A DNA stretch of 8,168 nucleotides from Burkholderiales bacterium UBA6064. GTDB taxonomy: Bacteria; Pseudomonadota; Gammaproteobacteria; Burkholderiales; Burkholderiaceae_B. Position numbers and translations under genes: made by a program. The DNA lies in contig DIYC01000070.1 of NCBI GenBank assembly GCA_002428895.1, positions 1,149-9,316 of the forward strand, written 5' to 3'. The notes beneath the pieces are model-generated. The model worked only from the letters and a program-made list of their open reading frames with translations. It was not told the DNA's origin and ran no database searches. Below are positions 1 through 6,213 of the stretch, piece after piece. Position 1 is the first letter of the stretch, and each line of letters opens with the position of its first letter.

Positions 1-1229
1 GTCTGACTGTTGCCACTGATTTGACCGGCAAGCTCAGCGAGTAAGCCGTGAGGCGCGTCAGCGATCAACGGCGTGATGACATGGCGAATTTGTGGCAGTT
101 GAGCGCAAGTCTGGCGGATGTGTACCAAATCGCGTGGGCGCGCTGTCCCCAGCGCCACTCGACCAAGCACCCGTTCGGTATCACCGATTTCATGTAGGGC
201 ATCGCGTAGTGGCTCCTCGTGATCAGGTCTCAGCAGCAGTTCAATGCTATCTAAGCGACGATTGAGCAATGCAGTGTCGCGTAGTGGCTGCATCAGTTGG
301 CGCGCCAACAAGCGGCTGCCCATACTGGTTTGGCAGCCATCGACCAAGCCGAGTAGTGATGTGCCATGCTCAAACAGCGGCTCAATCAACTCCAAATTGC
401 GCCGTGTGACCGGATCAAGCGCAATAAAACTCTCTGCGCGCTCAATCTTGAGTGACTGGATATGTGGCAAGGTGGTTTTTTGGGTTTCTAGCGCGTAGTG
501 CAATAACGCTGCGGCGCAGGCTTGCGCAAGTGGCAAGTGTTCGACGCCAAAGCCTGCCAGTGTACTGACCCCAAATTGTTTGCACAGCGTCGCTTCGGCA
601 TTATTGACATTAAAATCGACATTGGGACGCTGGGTGATCGGGCAGGTGACCAGTTCACGCAGCAAGTCGATTTTGGCATCTTCATCGACGATCAATTCGG
701 CAGGGGCAAGGCGGGCAAGTTCGATGCTGATGCGCGGCAAATCAAACGGCATTTCTTGTACGGTCAGTTGCCCCGACGACAGCTCAAGGCTGGCAATCCC
801 CACACGGGTGCCTTGACGGGTTTTGCCCCCTTGTAGCGCCACCACACGCACGCTTTGTTTGTTGGGCAGCAAGGCATCATCGGTCAGCGTGCCTGCGGTC
901 AGAATCCGTACCACTTTACGCTCGACGGGGCCTTTGCCAGTCACCTCGCCGACTTGCTCACAGATGACGACGGTTTCGCCTTTTTTGACCAGACGCGCGA
1001 TATAGCCTTCTGCCGAGTGATAGGGCACACCGGCCATCGGGATCGGTTCACCACTCGATTTGCCACGATGAGTCAGGGTAATGCCCAAAAGTTTGACTGC
1101 TCGATGGGCATCATCAAAAAACAATTCATAAAAATCGCCCATGCGATAAAACAGCAGTTTGTCTGAATGCTGTGCTTTTAATGAGAGATACTGCTGCATC
1201 ATTGGCGTGTGTTGGGCGAAATCAGACAT
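1..1229 (-). CDS. mutS: DNA mismatch repair protein MutS (N-terminal part, cut by left edge)
   Basis: MutS recognises mismatches and small loops after replication and recruits MutL. The frame reads open from ATG at 1229 to the left edge, giving 409 complete codons without a stop. Visible parts are the mismatch-binding domain I with the GDFYEL motif (Phe33-x-Glu35 is the Phe-x-Glu pair that contacts the mismatch), the [12 protein letters not shown] stretch, CEQVG and [10 protein letters not shown], then the connector domain and the start of the core/lever region (RRNLEL, TARPRDL). The clamp, Walker ATPase and C-terminal dimer regions lie outside the window. The start is supported by alignment of [14 protein letters not shown] with usual MutS N-termini, although no good Shine-Dalgarno is visible. 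It lies 9 bases downstream of suhB, so co-transcription is likely. GC is clearly higher than in every neighbour from about position 1080 leftwards. The family call is firm. Confidence 0.96.
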   Translation of the reverse strand, partial: MSDFAQHTPMMQQYLSLKAQHSDKLLFYRMGDFYELFFDDAHRAVKLLGITLTHRGKSSGEPIPMAGVPYHSAEGYIARLVKKGETVVICEQVGEVTGKGPVERKVVRILTAGTLTDDALLPNKQSVRVVALQGGKTRQGTRVGIASLELSSGQLTVQEMPFDLPRISIELARLAPAELIVDEDAKIDLLRELVTCPITQRPNVDFNVNNAEATLCKQFGVSTLAGFGVEHLPLAQACAAALLHYALETQKTTLPHIQSLKIERAESFIALDPVTRRNLELIEPLFEHGTSLLGLVDGCQTSMGSRLLARQLMQPLRDTALLNRRLDSIELLLRPDHEEPLRDALHEIGDTERVLGRVALGTARPRDLVHIRQTCAQLPQIRHVITPLIADAPHGLLAELAGQISGNSQ

Positions 1230-1238
1230 GGTGTGGGA

Positions 1239-2009
1239 TTACAAGTTTTGTAAAAGAAATTGGAGTGTTTTCGGGTTGCCAGCCACGGTTTGTCCGCAAG
1301 AAAGAAAGTCACTATTTCCTTGATGATCAGTGATTAGTCCCCCTGCCTCGCTCACTAACAGTGAACCGGCAGCAATGTCCCAGGGTTGTAAACCAAAACC
1401 TAAATGACCGTCGAGCCAACCGCAAGCCACATAGGCTAAATCGAGTACAGCTGATCCTGTTTTTCGAACGCCAGCAACCTGGGATGATAGAGCATTCATG
1501 GTGTGATGGGCAGGCGTTGAGCATGCAGGCTGACCTGAGGTAGGGAAAGCAAACCCAATTAGATATTCAGGGCTTTTGTGACGTTTAGATACGCGGATAC
1601 GACGGCTATTTAAATAAGCACCTTCGCCTTTGGATGCAGTAAATAGGTCGTTTGTGGCAGGGTTATAAATAACTGCTTGTTGGATCACACCTTTAACACG
1701 CAAAGCGATTGAAACTGCATAATGTGGGTAACCGTGTATAAAATTGGTTGTACCATCAATCGGATCAATTAGCCATTCAAAATCGGATTGCCCCGAAGCG
1801 CCACTTTCCTCGGCTAAAATAGCATGATCTGGAAATGCTTTTTTAAGTACTTCAATAATGGTTTGCTCGGCAGCTTGGTCTGTTTCGGTTACAAAATCAC
1901 CCGGCCCTTTTAAGCCAACACGAACTTTGTCTAAATCAAGTTCGGCGCGATTGATGAGTTTACCAGCAGCTCGGACGGCTTTGACTGCCACGTTTAGCAT
2001 CGGGTGCAT
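1239..2009 (-). CDS. suhB: Inositol-1-monophosphatase family protein SuhB
   Basis: This is a Mg2+-dependent inositol monophosphatase-fold protein of 256 residues. In enterobacteria SuhB also binds RNA polymerase/NusA and takes part in rRNA antitermination; whether it does so here is inference. The N-terminus MHPMLN and the DFVTETDQAAE segment are typical SuhB. Metal and phosphate ligands are present: the EES motif (Glu67-Glu68), IDPIDGTTNF (Asp82, Asp85) and the second acidic motif PWDIAAG (Trp210-Asp211). RKTGSAVLDLAYVACG before that motif is also characteristic. The INRAELDLDKV region resembles betaproteobacterial SuhB. The protein is about ten residues shorter at the C-terminus than the E. 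coli form. The start at 2009 is fixed by a good AAAAGGA ribosome binding site five bases upstream. The gene is divergent from trmJ, and mutS follows after 9 bases on the same strand. Confidence 0.96.
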   Translation of the reverse strand: MHPMLNVAVKAVRAAGKLINRAELDLDKVRVGLKGPGDFVTETDQAAEQTIIEVLKKAFPDHAILAEESGASGQSDFEWLIDPIDGTTNFIHGYPHYAVSIALRVKGVIQQAVIYNPATNDLFTASKGEGAYLNSRRIRVSKRHKSPEYLIGFAFPTSGQPACSTPAHHTMNALSSQVAGVRKTGSAVLDLAYVACGWLDGHLGFGLQPWDIAAGSLLVSEAGGLITDHQGNSDFLSCGQTVAGNPKTLQFLLQNL

Positions 2010-2014
2010 GATGA

Positions 2015-2021
2015 TCCTTTT
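2015..2021 (-). promoter_or_regulatory. Ribosome binding site of suhB
   Basis: On the minus strand AAAAGGA lies five bases before the ATG at 2009. It is a good Shine-Dalgarno match at normal spacing and fixes the SuhB start at the MHPMLN form. Confidence 0.75.
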
Positions 2022-2050
2022 GAATTTCGATGGTTGTAACTTTGAAATGA

Positions 2051-2056
2051 TATAAA
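2051..2056 (+). promoter_or_regulatory. Possible extended -10 promoter for trmJ-cysE
   Basis: The spacer between suhB and trmJ (2010-2081) must hold at least the trmJ promoter. On the plus strand TATAAA at 2051-2056 is preceded by TGA, giving an extended -10 form (TGnTATAAA). No convincing -35 box sits 16-18 bases upstream. Transcription would begin near 2063, leaving a leader of about 20 bases. This assignment is inference from sequence pattern only. Confidence 0.35.
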
Positions 2057-2074
2057 ATGTGAGTTTGTGGGCGT

Positions 2075-2080
2075 ATTATA
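2075..2080 (-). promoter_or_regulatory. Possible -10 box for suhB-mutS
   Basis: Read on the minus strand, these six bases are TATAAT, an exact sigma-70 -10 consensus. The matching -35 position would fall inside the first codons of trmJ, where only GAGGCA-like sequence is found, so the box is incomplete. If used, it gives a suhB leader of about 58 bases. It lies opposite the trmJ start, so the two divergent transcripts would compete. Confidence 0.3.
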
Positions 2081-2081
2081 A

Positions 2082-2921
2082 ATGTTTGATAGCGGTGTGC
2101 CTCTGCCTATTTCAATAGTGCTGGTAAAAACCAGTCATCCTGGTAATATTGGTTCAGTAGCGCGGGCCATGAAAACAATGAGATTGGTCGACTTACGTTT
2201 GGTTAGCCCAATTCAAGAAGATTTACACACGCAACCCGAAGCCCTTGCGTTGGCTAGTGGTGCGGTGGATGTATTAACTGCAGCAAAGCAGTTTTCGAGT
2301 TTGTCTTCTGCTTTGCATGATACGGTGTGTGCTTTTGCGTTGTCTGCTCGCTTTCGTGAATTAGGACCTGTTTTGCAAACGCCGAGGCAGGCTGCACAGC
2401 AAGCGTATGAATTGTGTTCAACGTCAAATCAGCATGTTGCCTTTGTGTTTGGGGCAGAACGCACTGGGTTAACCAACGATGAATTATTGACTTGTAATCG
2501 CCATGTCATGATACCGAGTAATCCCAATTATTCGTCGTTGAATTTGGCGCAAGCGGTGCAAATTGTGACGTACGAATTAAACTGTGTATTTGGTATTTTT
2601 TCTAGCCCATTGAATCAAGTTGATACAGAATCTGCCGGTTCTCCTCACTGTCAGTTGGCGACTAGTCAAGCGGTGGCACAACTTCAAGCGCATTGGTTAA
2701 AGGCTATGCAAGCAGTTGATTTTATCAATCAGGATAAACCAAAAAAAATTACAGCCAGGTTAGCGCGATTGCTGGCAAGGGCGCAGCTTGAAATAGATGA
2801 GGTTGATTTATTACGCGGTTTTCTCAGTGATGTTATTCGAGTTTCTCAAGGGCAGTGGTACCCGCACGAAGTCGCTCGATTAGTTGAGCGGTTAAAACCA
2901 ACGAACCCAAACAATGAGTAA
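2082..2921 (+). CDS. trmJ: tRNA (cytidine/uridine-2'-O-)-methyltransferase TrmJ, SPOUT family
   Basis: TrmJ uses S-adenosylmethionine to methylate the 2'-OH of nucleotide 32 in the anticodon loop of certain tRNAs, and acts as a cytoplasmic dimer. The 279-residue product shows the SPOUT methylase signatures: [15 protein letters not shown] at residues 19-33 (Asn22, Arg28), [13 protein letters not shown] at 123-135, and [16 protein letters not shown] at 144-159, the knotted SAM-binding region. The C-terminal helical part ([25 protein letters not shown]) matches the TrmJ extension that separates it from shorter TrmL-type enzymes. The start at 2082 puts the conserved core near the N-terminus as expected, but no strong ribosome binding site precedes it. 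It is divergent from suhB, and its last codons overlap the start of cysE by 8 bases, a suhB/trmJ-cysE arrangement common in beta- and gammaproteobacteria. Confidence 0.93.
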   Translation: MFDSGVPLPISIVLVKTSHPGNIGSVARAMKTMRLVDLRLVSPIQEDLHTQPEALALASGAVDVLTAAKQFSSLSSALHDTVCAFALSARFRELGPVLQTPRQAAQQAYELCSTSNQHVAFVFGAERTGLTNDELLTCNRHVMIPSNPNYSSLNLAQAVQIVTYELNCVFGIFSSPLNQVDTESAGSPHCQLATSQAVAQLQAHWLKAMQAVDFINQDKPKKITARLARLLARAQLEIDEVDLLRGFLSDVIRVSQGQWYPHEVARLVERLKPTNPNNE

Positions 2922-3705
2922 ATGTTTTATGGATATTTGGCAACGATTACAAGAAGATCTAGAAACTACCTTAAAGCGTGACCCTGCAGCGAGGTCTAAA
3001 TTAGAGGTATTTTTTTGTTATCCAGGGTTACATGCACAATGGTTACATCGTTTGAGTCATGGTTTATGGGGTCGGCGATGGTATTTTTTAGCGCGATTTA
3101 TTTCGCACTGTGCACGTTTTTTAACTGGGATTGAAATTCACCCAGGCGCTCAGATTGGTCGTCGAGTGTTTATCGATCACGGTATGGGGGTTGTGATTGG
3201 TGAAACTACGGAAATTCATGATGATTGTACTATTTACCAAGGGGTTACCTTAGGCGGTGTTTCTTTAAGCCCTGGTAAACGGCATCCAACTTTAGGTCAA
3301 GGTGTTGTCGTGGGTGCTGGTGCAAAGGTATTGGGGCCTTTTACTGTGGGTGATGGGGCTAAAATTGGTTCAAATGCGGTGGTGACGAAAGAAGTTCCCG
3401 CTGGTGATACCGCTTTAGGTATTCCTGCGCGGATTATTCATCATGCAGATAAAACTCCGAGCGTGCAACAATTAACACCCTTAGACACCAAGCAGGCGTT
3501 TGTTGCGTATGGCGTCAATCAAAATCATGGTGATGATCCGTTAATTAAGACCATTCATGGGTTAATTGAACATTCGATTGCGCAGCAAGCACGGATTGAG
3601 TTTTTAGAAAAAGCCTTATGCAATGCAAAAATTATCAGTCCAGGTGAACAAAGTCCGTGCGAGCAAACCGATTTAGCGGCCTTAAATAGGTGGGTTGATG
3701 ATTAA
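2914..3705 (+). CDS. cysE: Serine O-acetyltransferase CysE
   Basis: CysE makes O-acetylserine from serine and acetyl-CoA, the committing step of cysteine synthesis; it is cytoplasmic and usually feedback-inhibited by cysteine. The protein (263 residues) is the short type, with a brief helical N-terminus ([28 protein letters not shown]) followed by a left-handed beta-helix of hexapeptide repeats from about residue 73 to 178. Catalytic His89 sits in IDHGMG. The partner Asp of E. coli CysE (DIHP) is Glu74 here (EIHP), a substitution I recall as usual in Pseudomonas/betaproteobacterial forms. His124 in GKRHP matches the substrate-site His. The C-terminal extension (FVAYGVNQ...[14 protein letters not shown]) also fits that subgroup. 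The ATG at 2914 overlaps trmJ by 8 bases. A second in-frame ATG at 2929 ([10 protein letters not shown]) aligns better with family starts and may be the true one. Confidence 0.94.
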   Translation: MSKCFMDIWQRLQEDLETTLKRDPAARSKLEVFFCYPGLHAQWLHRLSHGLWGRRWYFLARFISHCARFLTGIEIHPGAQIGRRVFIDHGMGVVIGETTEIHDDCTIYQGVTLGGVSLSPGKRHPTLGQGVVVGAGAKVLGPFTVGDGAKIGSNAVVTKEVPAGDTALGIPARIIHHADKTPSVQQLTPLDTKQAFVAYGVNQNHGDDPLIKTIHGLIEHSIAQQARIEFLEKALCNAKIISPGEQSPCEQTDLAALNRWVDD

Positions 3706-3773
3706 CTAGGTGGGGAAGCGGAACTTTATTTCTTGTGCTGCAACTTAATGGAGTCAAGTTACAGTTTATCTTT

Positions 3774-4619
3774 ATGCCTAAATCACTTTCTTCTTCACCT
3801 TTATCTTCCGCTGAGGCAGCATTTCGGTTTGAATCTCCTTTAGCATCACCAAAAAAAGCTTCTCGTAGCCCAACGGCTCTTGCTGTGGCCCAACTGCCTA
3901 GTTTGGGTCAGTTATCGCCCGATATGTTAAAAATTCCTTCAATCATGCAATCTGATCTGAATTTAACAAGAAAATTTGACAATGATGTGGTGACCCTTCC
4001 TGAAGGTACCGTGTTGTATCGTGGTGATGATCGTTACGATCCAAAACAAGCTACTTACGAAGCTCAGTTTTATCTTCGAGATCAACTGAATACGAAGAAT
4101 TACGGTCAAATTGTGTTGTCGTTTGAATTAACGCAACCTATCGAATTACTTGCTTTGGATCAAAATGTTGAAGGGTTTAAAAATTGGCTGGCTCAAAATG
4201 ATACTGAATCTTTAAATATTCTTCATAATCATTTTGGTTACCCTAAAGAGTTGAGCCAAGCGAGCACACATAAAAGAGTCCGTGATTCAGTGGGTAACAA
4301 AGACAGAGCACTGCTTAATAGCATTAAGCAATATGCAGCACAACATGGTTTTAAGGGATATTACATTCAACAAATGGCTCATGCGGATGCCGGTCGAGGT
4401 GATTTTCATGGTGAAGTCGCTATTTATGATTCAACGTTTGTTTCAAACCCAAGATTAATCAGTGGCCAAAATAAAGATGAAATTCGTGATCTAAATCAAG
4501 CTGCTAAACTGAAGCAGCTAGAACCACAGAAAAAAAGAAAGCGAATTAGTCAAGCTGAACGCATCGATTTAGATGTTCGTGAAAATCAGGCTAATCGTGG
4601 TCGTGGTTTGTTTGGTTAA
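3774..4619 (+). CDS. Unrecognised protein, possibly ADP-ribosyltransferase-like
   Basis: I do not recognise a named family. From the ATG at 3774 the product has 281 residues. Residues 1-50 are rich in Ser, Pro and Ala and look disordered, with no hydrophobic signal peptide. The folded part spans roughly 70-230: LPEGTVLYRGDDRY (Arg83), a Tyr-rich helix, YGQIVLSFELTQPIELLALD (110-129), a helical stretch with RDSVGNKD (170-177), GFKGYYIQQ (192-200) and FHGEVAIYD (Glu214). The order LYRG, then strand, then xGEV recalls the Arg...Glu arrangement of ADP-ribosyltransferase-like enzymes and uncharacterised LYRG/LYHG proteins of large DNA viruses; this is inference, and no clear Ser-Thr-Ser motif is seen. 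The C-terminal tail holds KKRKR (253-257). A GTG at 3735 could add 13 residues (LQLNGVKLQFIF); no ribosome binding site clearly favours either start. It follows cysE on the same strand and converges on lpxH. Confidence 0.75.
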   Translation: MPKSLSSSPLSSAEAAFRFESPLASPKKASRSPTALAVAQLPSLGQLSPDMLKIPSIMQSDLNLTRKFDNDVVTLPEGTVLYRGDDRYDPKQATYEAQFYLRDQLNTKNYGQIVLSFELTQPIELLALDQNVEGFKNWLAQNDTESLNILHNHFGYPKELSQASTHKRVRDSVGNKDRALLNSIKQYAAQHGFKGYYIQQMAHADAGRGDFHGEVAIYDSTFVSNPRLISGQNKDEIRDLNQAAKLKQLEPQKKRKRISQAERIDLDVRENQANRGRGLFG

Positions 4620-4654
4620 TATTGAATCGGTTAAACAGTCTGAGTGAGGTTATT

Positions 4655-5500
4655 TTAAGATTTCAATTCGATCAGTTGGCTTGAGTGTAGTAAATTCAAC
4701 TGAAAGGTGCCATCGTGTTGAATGGTGAGATAGCCACCATTGAACTTTTCTTTGGGGTAATCAAAGTCCCAGTCGGGTAAAACAAAGCGTAATTGATGGT
4801 GCAACTTGCCGTGGCAGGATTGATTAATCAAACCTGGTTGATTTAACCCATGAACAGCGCATCGGTGAGTATGGCCATGCAAAATTACATTCGACCGACC
4901 AATTAAACGACCATCTGGCCAATGTCCCAAGTAAGCATTGTTGACAGCTGATTGGCTAATGTCCATGATTTCAATTTTTTTATGGCTTTTATCACGTTCG
5001 CTGTGCTCACGAATTGAATTGGCTAATTCAATTCGATCAGCTAGGGGTTGACTTAAGAAATTATCAATCCAATTGTTAGACCGTGTCATATGACGAAAGC
5101 GTTGATAGTCTTGATCGTCCACACACAGCTGATCACCGTGTGTGAGTAATATAATGTGCTGATTAATTTGAATAAAATCAGGGTCAGTTAATAATTTAAA
5201 GCCTACTTGTTTACAAAATGTATCGCCAATTAAAAAATCTCGATTACCCTGCATAAAATATAGGGTGCTGCCTGCGTCTTTGCTGTGAATGAAAGCACTT
5301 TGAGTGCGTTGCACGACCTCATCAGTATAGTCATCGCCAAACCAAATCTCAAATAAATCACCTAAAATAAAAATATGGCTATTGGGTGATGAGACGGTGG
5401 CAATCCAATGTTCAAATGCTTGAAGTGTTTTGGGTGTGCGATGGCTTATGTGTAAGTCGGATATAAAGTATGGAATGGAATTGTTGCTTAGTTCAATCAA
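4655..5500 (-). CDS. lpxH: UDP-2,3-diacylglucosamine diphosphatase LpxH
   Basis: LpxH hydrolyses UDP-2,3-diacylglucosamine to lipid X and UMP, the fourth step of lipid A synthesis, at the inner face of the cytoplasmic membrane. The calcineurin-like metallophosphoesterase motifs are all present: SDLHIS (Asp15, His17), GDLFEIWFGDD (Asp48), GNRD (Asn86), THGDQLCVDDQDYQRFR (His121) and HGHTHR (His210, His212). The first five ligands keep the same mutual spacing as in Haemophilus/E. coli LpxH, shifted by seven. The last pair is shifted by about fifteen, implying an insertion of roughly eight residues before GHTH. Total length (281) exceeds the usual 240 or so, partly through a longer C-terminus (VLPDWDFDYPKEKFNGGYL). 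The start is TTG at 5500, supported by AAGAGG five bases upstream. A terminator between it and the cyclophilin gene suggests separate expression. Confidence 0.94.
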   Translation of the reverse strand: MIELSNNSIPYFISDLHISHRTPKTLQAFEHWIATVSSPNSHIFILGDLFEIWFGDDYTDEVVQRTQSAFIHSKDAGSTLYFMQGNRDFLIGDTFCKQVGFKLLTDPDFIQINQHIILLTHGDQLCVDDQDYQRFRHMTRSNNWIDNFLSQPLADRIELANSIREHSERDKSHKKIEIMDISQSAVNNAYLGHWPDGRLIGRSNVILHGHTHRCAVHGLNQPGLINQSCHGKLHHQLRFVLPDWDFDYPKEKFNGGYLTIQHDGTFQLNLLHSSQLIELKS

Positions 5501-5505
5501 ATCAG

Positions 5506-5511
5506 CCTCTT
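5506..5511 (-). promoter_or_regulatory. Ribosome binding site fixing the TTG start of lpxH
   Basis: On the minus strand AAGAGG lies five bases before TTG at 5500. No ATG or GTG start lies near the SDLHIS motif in this frame, so this site is the main evidence for the TTG initiation codon. Confidence 0.7.
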
Positions 5512-5522
5512 AAGATTGAAAA

Positions 5523-5541
5523 TTTAAACAGTTTGTTTAAA
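5523..5541. repeat. Inverted repeat upstream of lpxH
   Basis: TTTAAAC, five bases, then GTTTAAA form a perfect 7-base inverted repeat. It sits between the terminator hairpin and the lpxH ribosome binding site, where the lpxH promoter would be expected. It could be a weak hairpin, an operator or simply the A/T-rich tail of the terminator. The sequence does not decide between these. Confidence 0.4.
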
Positions 5542-5544
5542 GCA

Positions 5545-5571
5545 AACACCCTCTAGGCTGTAGAGGGTGTT
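5545..5571 (-). terminator. Intrinsic terminator downstream of the cyclophilin gene
   Basis: AACACCCTCTA and TAGAGGGTGTT form a perfect 11-base stem with a 5-base loop (GGCTG on the plus strand). Read on the minus strand, it lies about 16 bases after the cyclophilin stop codon. It is followed by a broken T run (TGCTTT), whereas the plus-strand side has none, which favours minus-strand function. It probably ends the transcript carrying the Cds6-like, L,D-transpeptidase and cyclophilin genes before lpxH. Confidence 0.8.
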
Positions 5572-5587
5572 GTCGAATAAAGCTAAA

Positions 5588-6190
5588 CTAAATAAGAGTT
5601 GCCGACTGAATGATGACGTCTTCGACTGGAACGTCTTGATGAAAGCCACTTCGCCCTGTTTTTACCGCTTTAATTTTATCGATAACCTCAGTCCCTTTGA
5701 TCACTTTTCCGAATACGCAATAACCCCAACCTGAAGATGTGGGGCTTTTATGATTTAAAAATTCGTTATTTTCAACGTTAATAAAAAATTGTGCCGTTGC
5801 TGAGTGTGCGTCATTCGTGCGAGCCATTGCAAGGGTATAAGTCTCATTTTTAAGGCCGTTATTCGCCTCGTTTTGAATTGGAGAATTGGTTTGCTTTTGT
5901 TTCATTCCCGGTTCAAAACCACCACCTTGAATCATAAAGTTGTTAATGACTCGGTGAAATATGGTGTTGTTATAGAAGCCACTTTTAACATATTTGATAA
6001 AATTTTCGGTAGTGACTGGGGCTTTGTCTGAGTAGAGTTCAACGGTAATTTCACCGAAATTTGTTTTAATTAATACCATGTTACTAGTTGTGTTTTGAGC
6101 ATAAGCTGTTGAAATTAGAATGGGTGTAATGCTAACAGCAAATACGATAGACAAAAAAATGCGACGAAAGAAAATAAGAAAATTATTCAT
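5588..6190 (-). CDS. ppiB: Cyclophilin peptidyl-prolyl isomerase, PpiB-like domain with signal peptide
   Basis: Cyclophilins catalyse cis-trans isomerisation of X-Pro bonds. From ATG at 6190 (200 residues) there is a Sec signal peptide: basic Arg9-Arg10, a hydrophobic core at about 11-28, and a likely cut after AYA (29-31). The cyclophilin domain starts at about residue 38 and contains [12 protein letters not shown] (catalytic Arg80), [43 protein letters not shown] (Trp145) and [12 protein letters not shown]. The domain resembles cytoplasmic PpiB more than periplasmic PpiA, yet the leader predicts a periplasmic protein. Met38 aligns with the usual first residue of PpiB but has no visible ribosome binding site. 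The chosen start has AAAAGG seven bases upstream. A longer frame beginning at 6250 would run into the L,D-transpeptidase gene and spoil the signal peptide. The gene lies 23 bases after the L,D-transpeptidase gene and is probably in its operon. Confidence 0.93.
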   Translation of the reverse strand: MNNFLIFFRRIFLSIVFAVSITPILISTAYAQNTTSNMVLIKTNFGEITVELYSDKAPVTTENFIKYVKSGFYNNTIFHRVINNFMIQGGGFEPGMKQKQTNSPIQNEANNGLKNETYTLAMARTNDAHSATAQFFINVENNEFLNHKSPTSSGWGYCVFGKVIKGTEVIDKIKAVKTGRSGFHQDVPVEDVIIQSATLI

Positions 6191-6197
6191 AAATTGG

Positions 6198-6203
6198 CCT
6201 TTT
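6198..6203 (-). promoter_or_regulatory. Ribosome binding site of the cyclophilin gene
   Basis: On the minus strand AAAAGG is followed by seven bases and the ATG at 6190. It decides between this start, which begins a clean signal peptide, and a start at 6250 that overlaps the upstream gene. Confidence 0.7.
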
Positions 6204-6213
6204 TTTGAAATTT

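Noticed and set aside
244..1166. Several open frames on the plus strand opposite mutS
   Set aside because: They are antisense to a clearly conserved MutS frame in GC-rich DNA, have low-complexity Ser/Arg-rich translations, and have no plausible ribosome binding sites or family features.
1858..2055. A 65-residue plus-strand frame across the suhB start
   Set aside because: It lies almost entirely antisense to suhB, with no family resemblance and no ribosome binding site.
4620..4654. Possible bidirectional terminator between the convergent orphan gene and lpxH
   Set aside because: No stable hairpin with a T run could be found by eye in these 35 bases. Termination here may be factor-dependent or weak.
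5601..5610. GCCGACTGAA resembling the Neisseria DNA uptake sequence GCCGTCTGAA
   Set aside because: It has one mismatch, occurs only once, and lies inside the conserved end of the cyclophilin gene. No further copies were noticed, so chance is the better explanation.
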